Positions 63,257-64,000 of a stretch of 64,000 nt of DNA are shown in pieces (position 1 is the first letter of the stretch; each line of letters opens with the position of its first letter). The translations under genes and the position numbers were made by a program. The DNA comes from Ligula intestinalis. Taxonomy: Eukaryota; Platyhelminthes; Cestoda; Diphyllobothriidea; Diphyllobothriidae. The stretch is from assembly GCA_036362985.1 (NCBI GenBank), contig JAYGXS010000004.1, positions 5,501,440 to 5,565,439 of the forward strand. Reading direction: 5' to 3'. The notes under the pieces were generated by a model. That model was not told the DNA's origin. It saw only the letters and a list, made by a program, of their open reading frames with translations, and did no database searches.

Positions 63257-64000
63257 GAGCATATTAGATTTAATTTTTACAAATGACGTCCACCCTCTCT
63301 TTATGAATTTTCATTGTGATCTCTTCACAAGTGACCACGCATGAATTCAGTGTTGTTTTCCAGTCTCTCTTTCTAAAAAGCCTGAGCTAAAATGAAATAA
63401 CCTCGATTTTGCTAACGCAAACCTTGAACTCATAAATGACTTTGCAAGTACTCTAGATTGGCATGCTATTTTTTCAACAAATGATCCAATCTTTTTCAAT
63501 GAACTTTTACGAAACCTTACAAAAAAATTCACACTTTCATCCCACTTAAGCCTATTAAATCAAATTCAGCTTCCTCTACCGTTCCAGATTTTCTCCAAAA
63601 TAGACTTAAATTACGGAAGCAACTTAAGGATCCGTCTAATAGCTCTTTGTCGGTGCACCTCAGGATAGCGCAAACATTTGAATTAGCGCTAAAAATAAGG
63701 CTTGCACGCGATAGGCGTAGGGAGTCCCTGGCACTAAATGATGCTAACTCTTCCAAATCCGTTGCTCAAGTCTTCCGTTTTCGGTCATCCGCTAAGCTTC
63801 AGAAAGTCATTCCGCCTTTACTCGATAGTAGTAATCATTTTGTTACAGAGGATTTGGCCAAAGCAGAAATGTTAAATTCCTTCTTCGCCAAGTTCTTTAC
63901 AATTGAGACTAGTCCAACACCCGAAATACCTCTGATATGTGATGCGAATCTCACTTCAATTGATTTCTCACCTACAAGTATTCATGAAGAAATAGCTCGT
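63257..64000 (+). pseudogene. LINE ORF2, endonuclease-RT linker, runs off the window
   Basis: The plus strand reads NLELINDFASTLDWHAIFST (63420 area), a frameshift in an A-run near 63520, then IHTFIPLKPIKSNSAS, LKLRKQLKDPSNSSLSVHLR, LARDRRRESLALNDANSSKS, VFRFRSSAKLQKVIPPLLDS and AEMLNSFFAKFFTIETSPTP. This is the stretch before the RT fingers in CR1/Jockey-like LINEs. It is open to the end of the window, so RT motifs should follow downstream. Whether it belongs to family 1 or another cannot be judged, as the other copies lack this part. Confidence 0.8.

Noticed and set aside
1..64000. CRISPR array, operons, bacterial promoters or a defence system
   Set aside because: No regularly spaced direct repeats, no tightly packed genes; introns and eukaryotic retroelements show the DNA is nuclear and animal-like.

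Overview
The window reads as animal nuclear DNA, most likely a flatworm and probably a large-genome tapeworm of the diphyllobothriid kind. The reasons are split genes with tiny introns (33-47 bp) beside TE-filled introns of several kb, many Penelope-like retroelements (PLEs) ending in GIY-YIG domains, CR1/Jockey-like LINE remnants, and a mitochondrial acetate:succinate CoA-transferase-type gene, an enzyme tied to helminth energy metabolism. The organism is an inference; no species marker is present. There is no bacterial gene organisation.

Two host genes can be reconstructed, both on the + strand. Gene 1 (5270-14937, 7 exons, 230 aa, start uncertain) encodes an unrecognised coiled-coil protein; all exon phases agree and a poly(A) signal follows. 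Gene 2 (27022-46688, 8 exons, 485 aa) is an acetyl-CoA hydrolase/CoA-transferase family member. Its first three introns are 34, 33 and 38 bp and its last four are 949, 2115, 9642 and 5398 bp. It has a plausible mitochondrial leader, the expected conserved motifs and a poly(A) signal 30 bp after the stop.

Most of the rest is transposon debris. From 2.5 to 9.1 kb lie several PLE 3' ends (GIY-YIG fragments plus terminal motifs). From 11.3 to 14.5 kb a LINE fragment, an internally deleted Gypsy element (protease joined to integrase) and a PLE reverse transcriptase sit in the large intron of gene 1. From 15 to 26 kb there are a pogo/Tigger-like TIR element, a LINE endonuclease remnant and the first of three copies of one LINE family. 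From 32 to 49 kb, in and after the introns of gene 2, there are more PLE pieces, inverted pairs of tRNA-derived SINEs, and a Helitron helicase piece with a Helitron 3' terminus. From 50 to 64 kb there is a dense LINE/Gypsy cluster, including a Tc1/mariner-type transposon inserted at a TA inside a LINE reverse transcriptase without shifting its frame.

The most interesting non-coding signal is a recurrent compact motif at the PLE ends: CTGAYGA, a short hairpin, GAAA, then a self-complementary tetramer or hexamer and C. Several sequence-distinct versions occur, which fits minimal, dimer-forming hammerhead ribozymes. Two assembly gaps (9869-10268 and 24132-24141) have suspicious flanks: a perfect 47-bp inverted repeat and a duplicated 16-mer.
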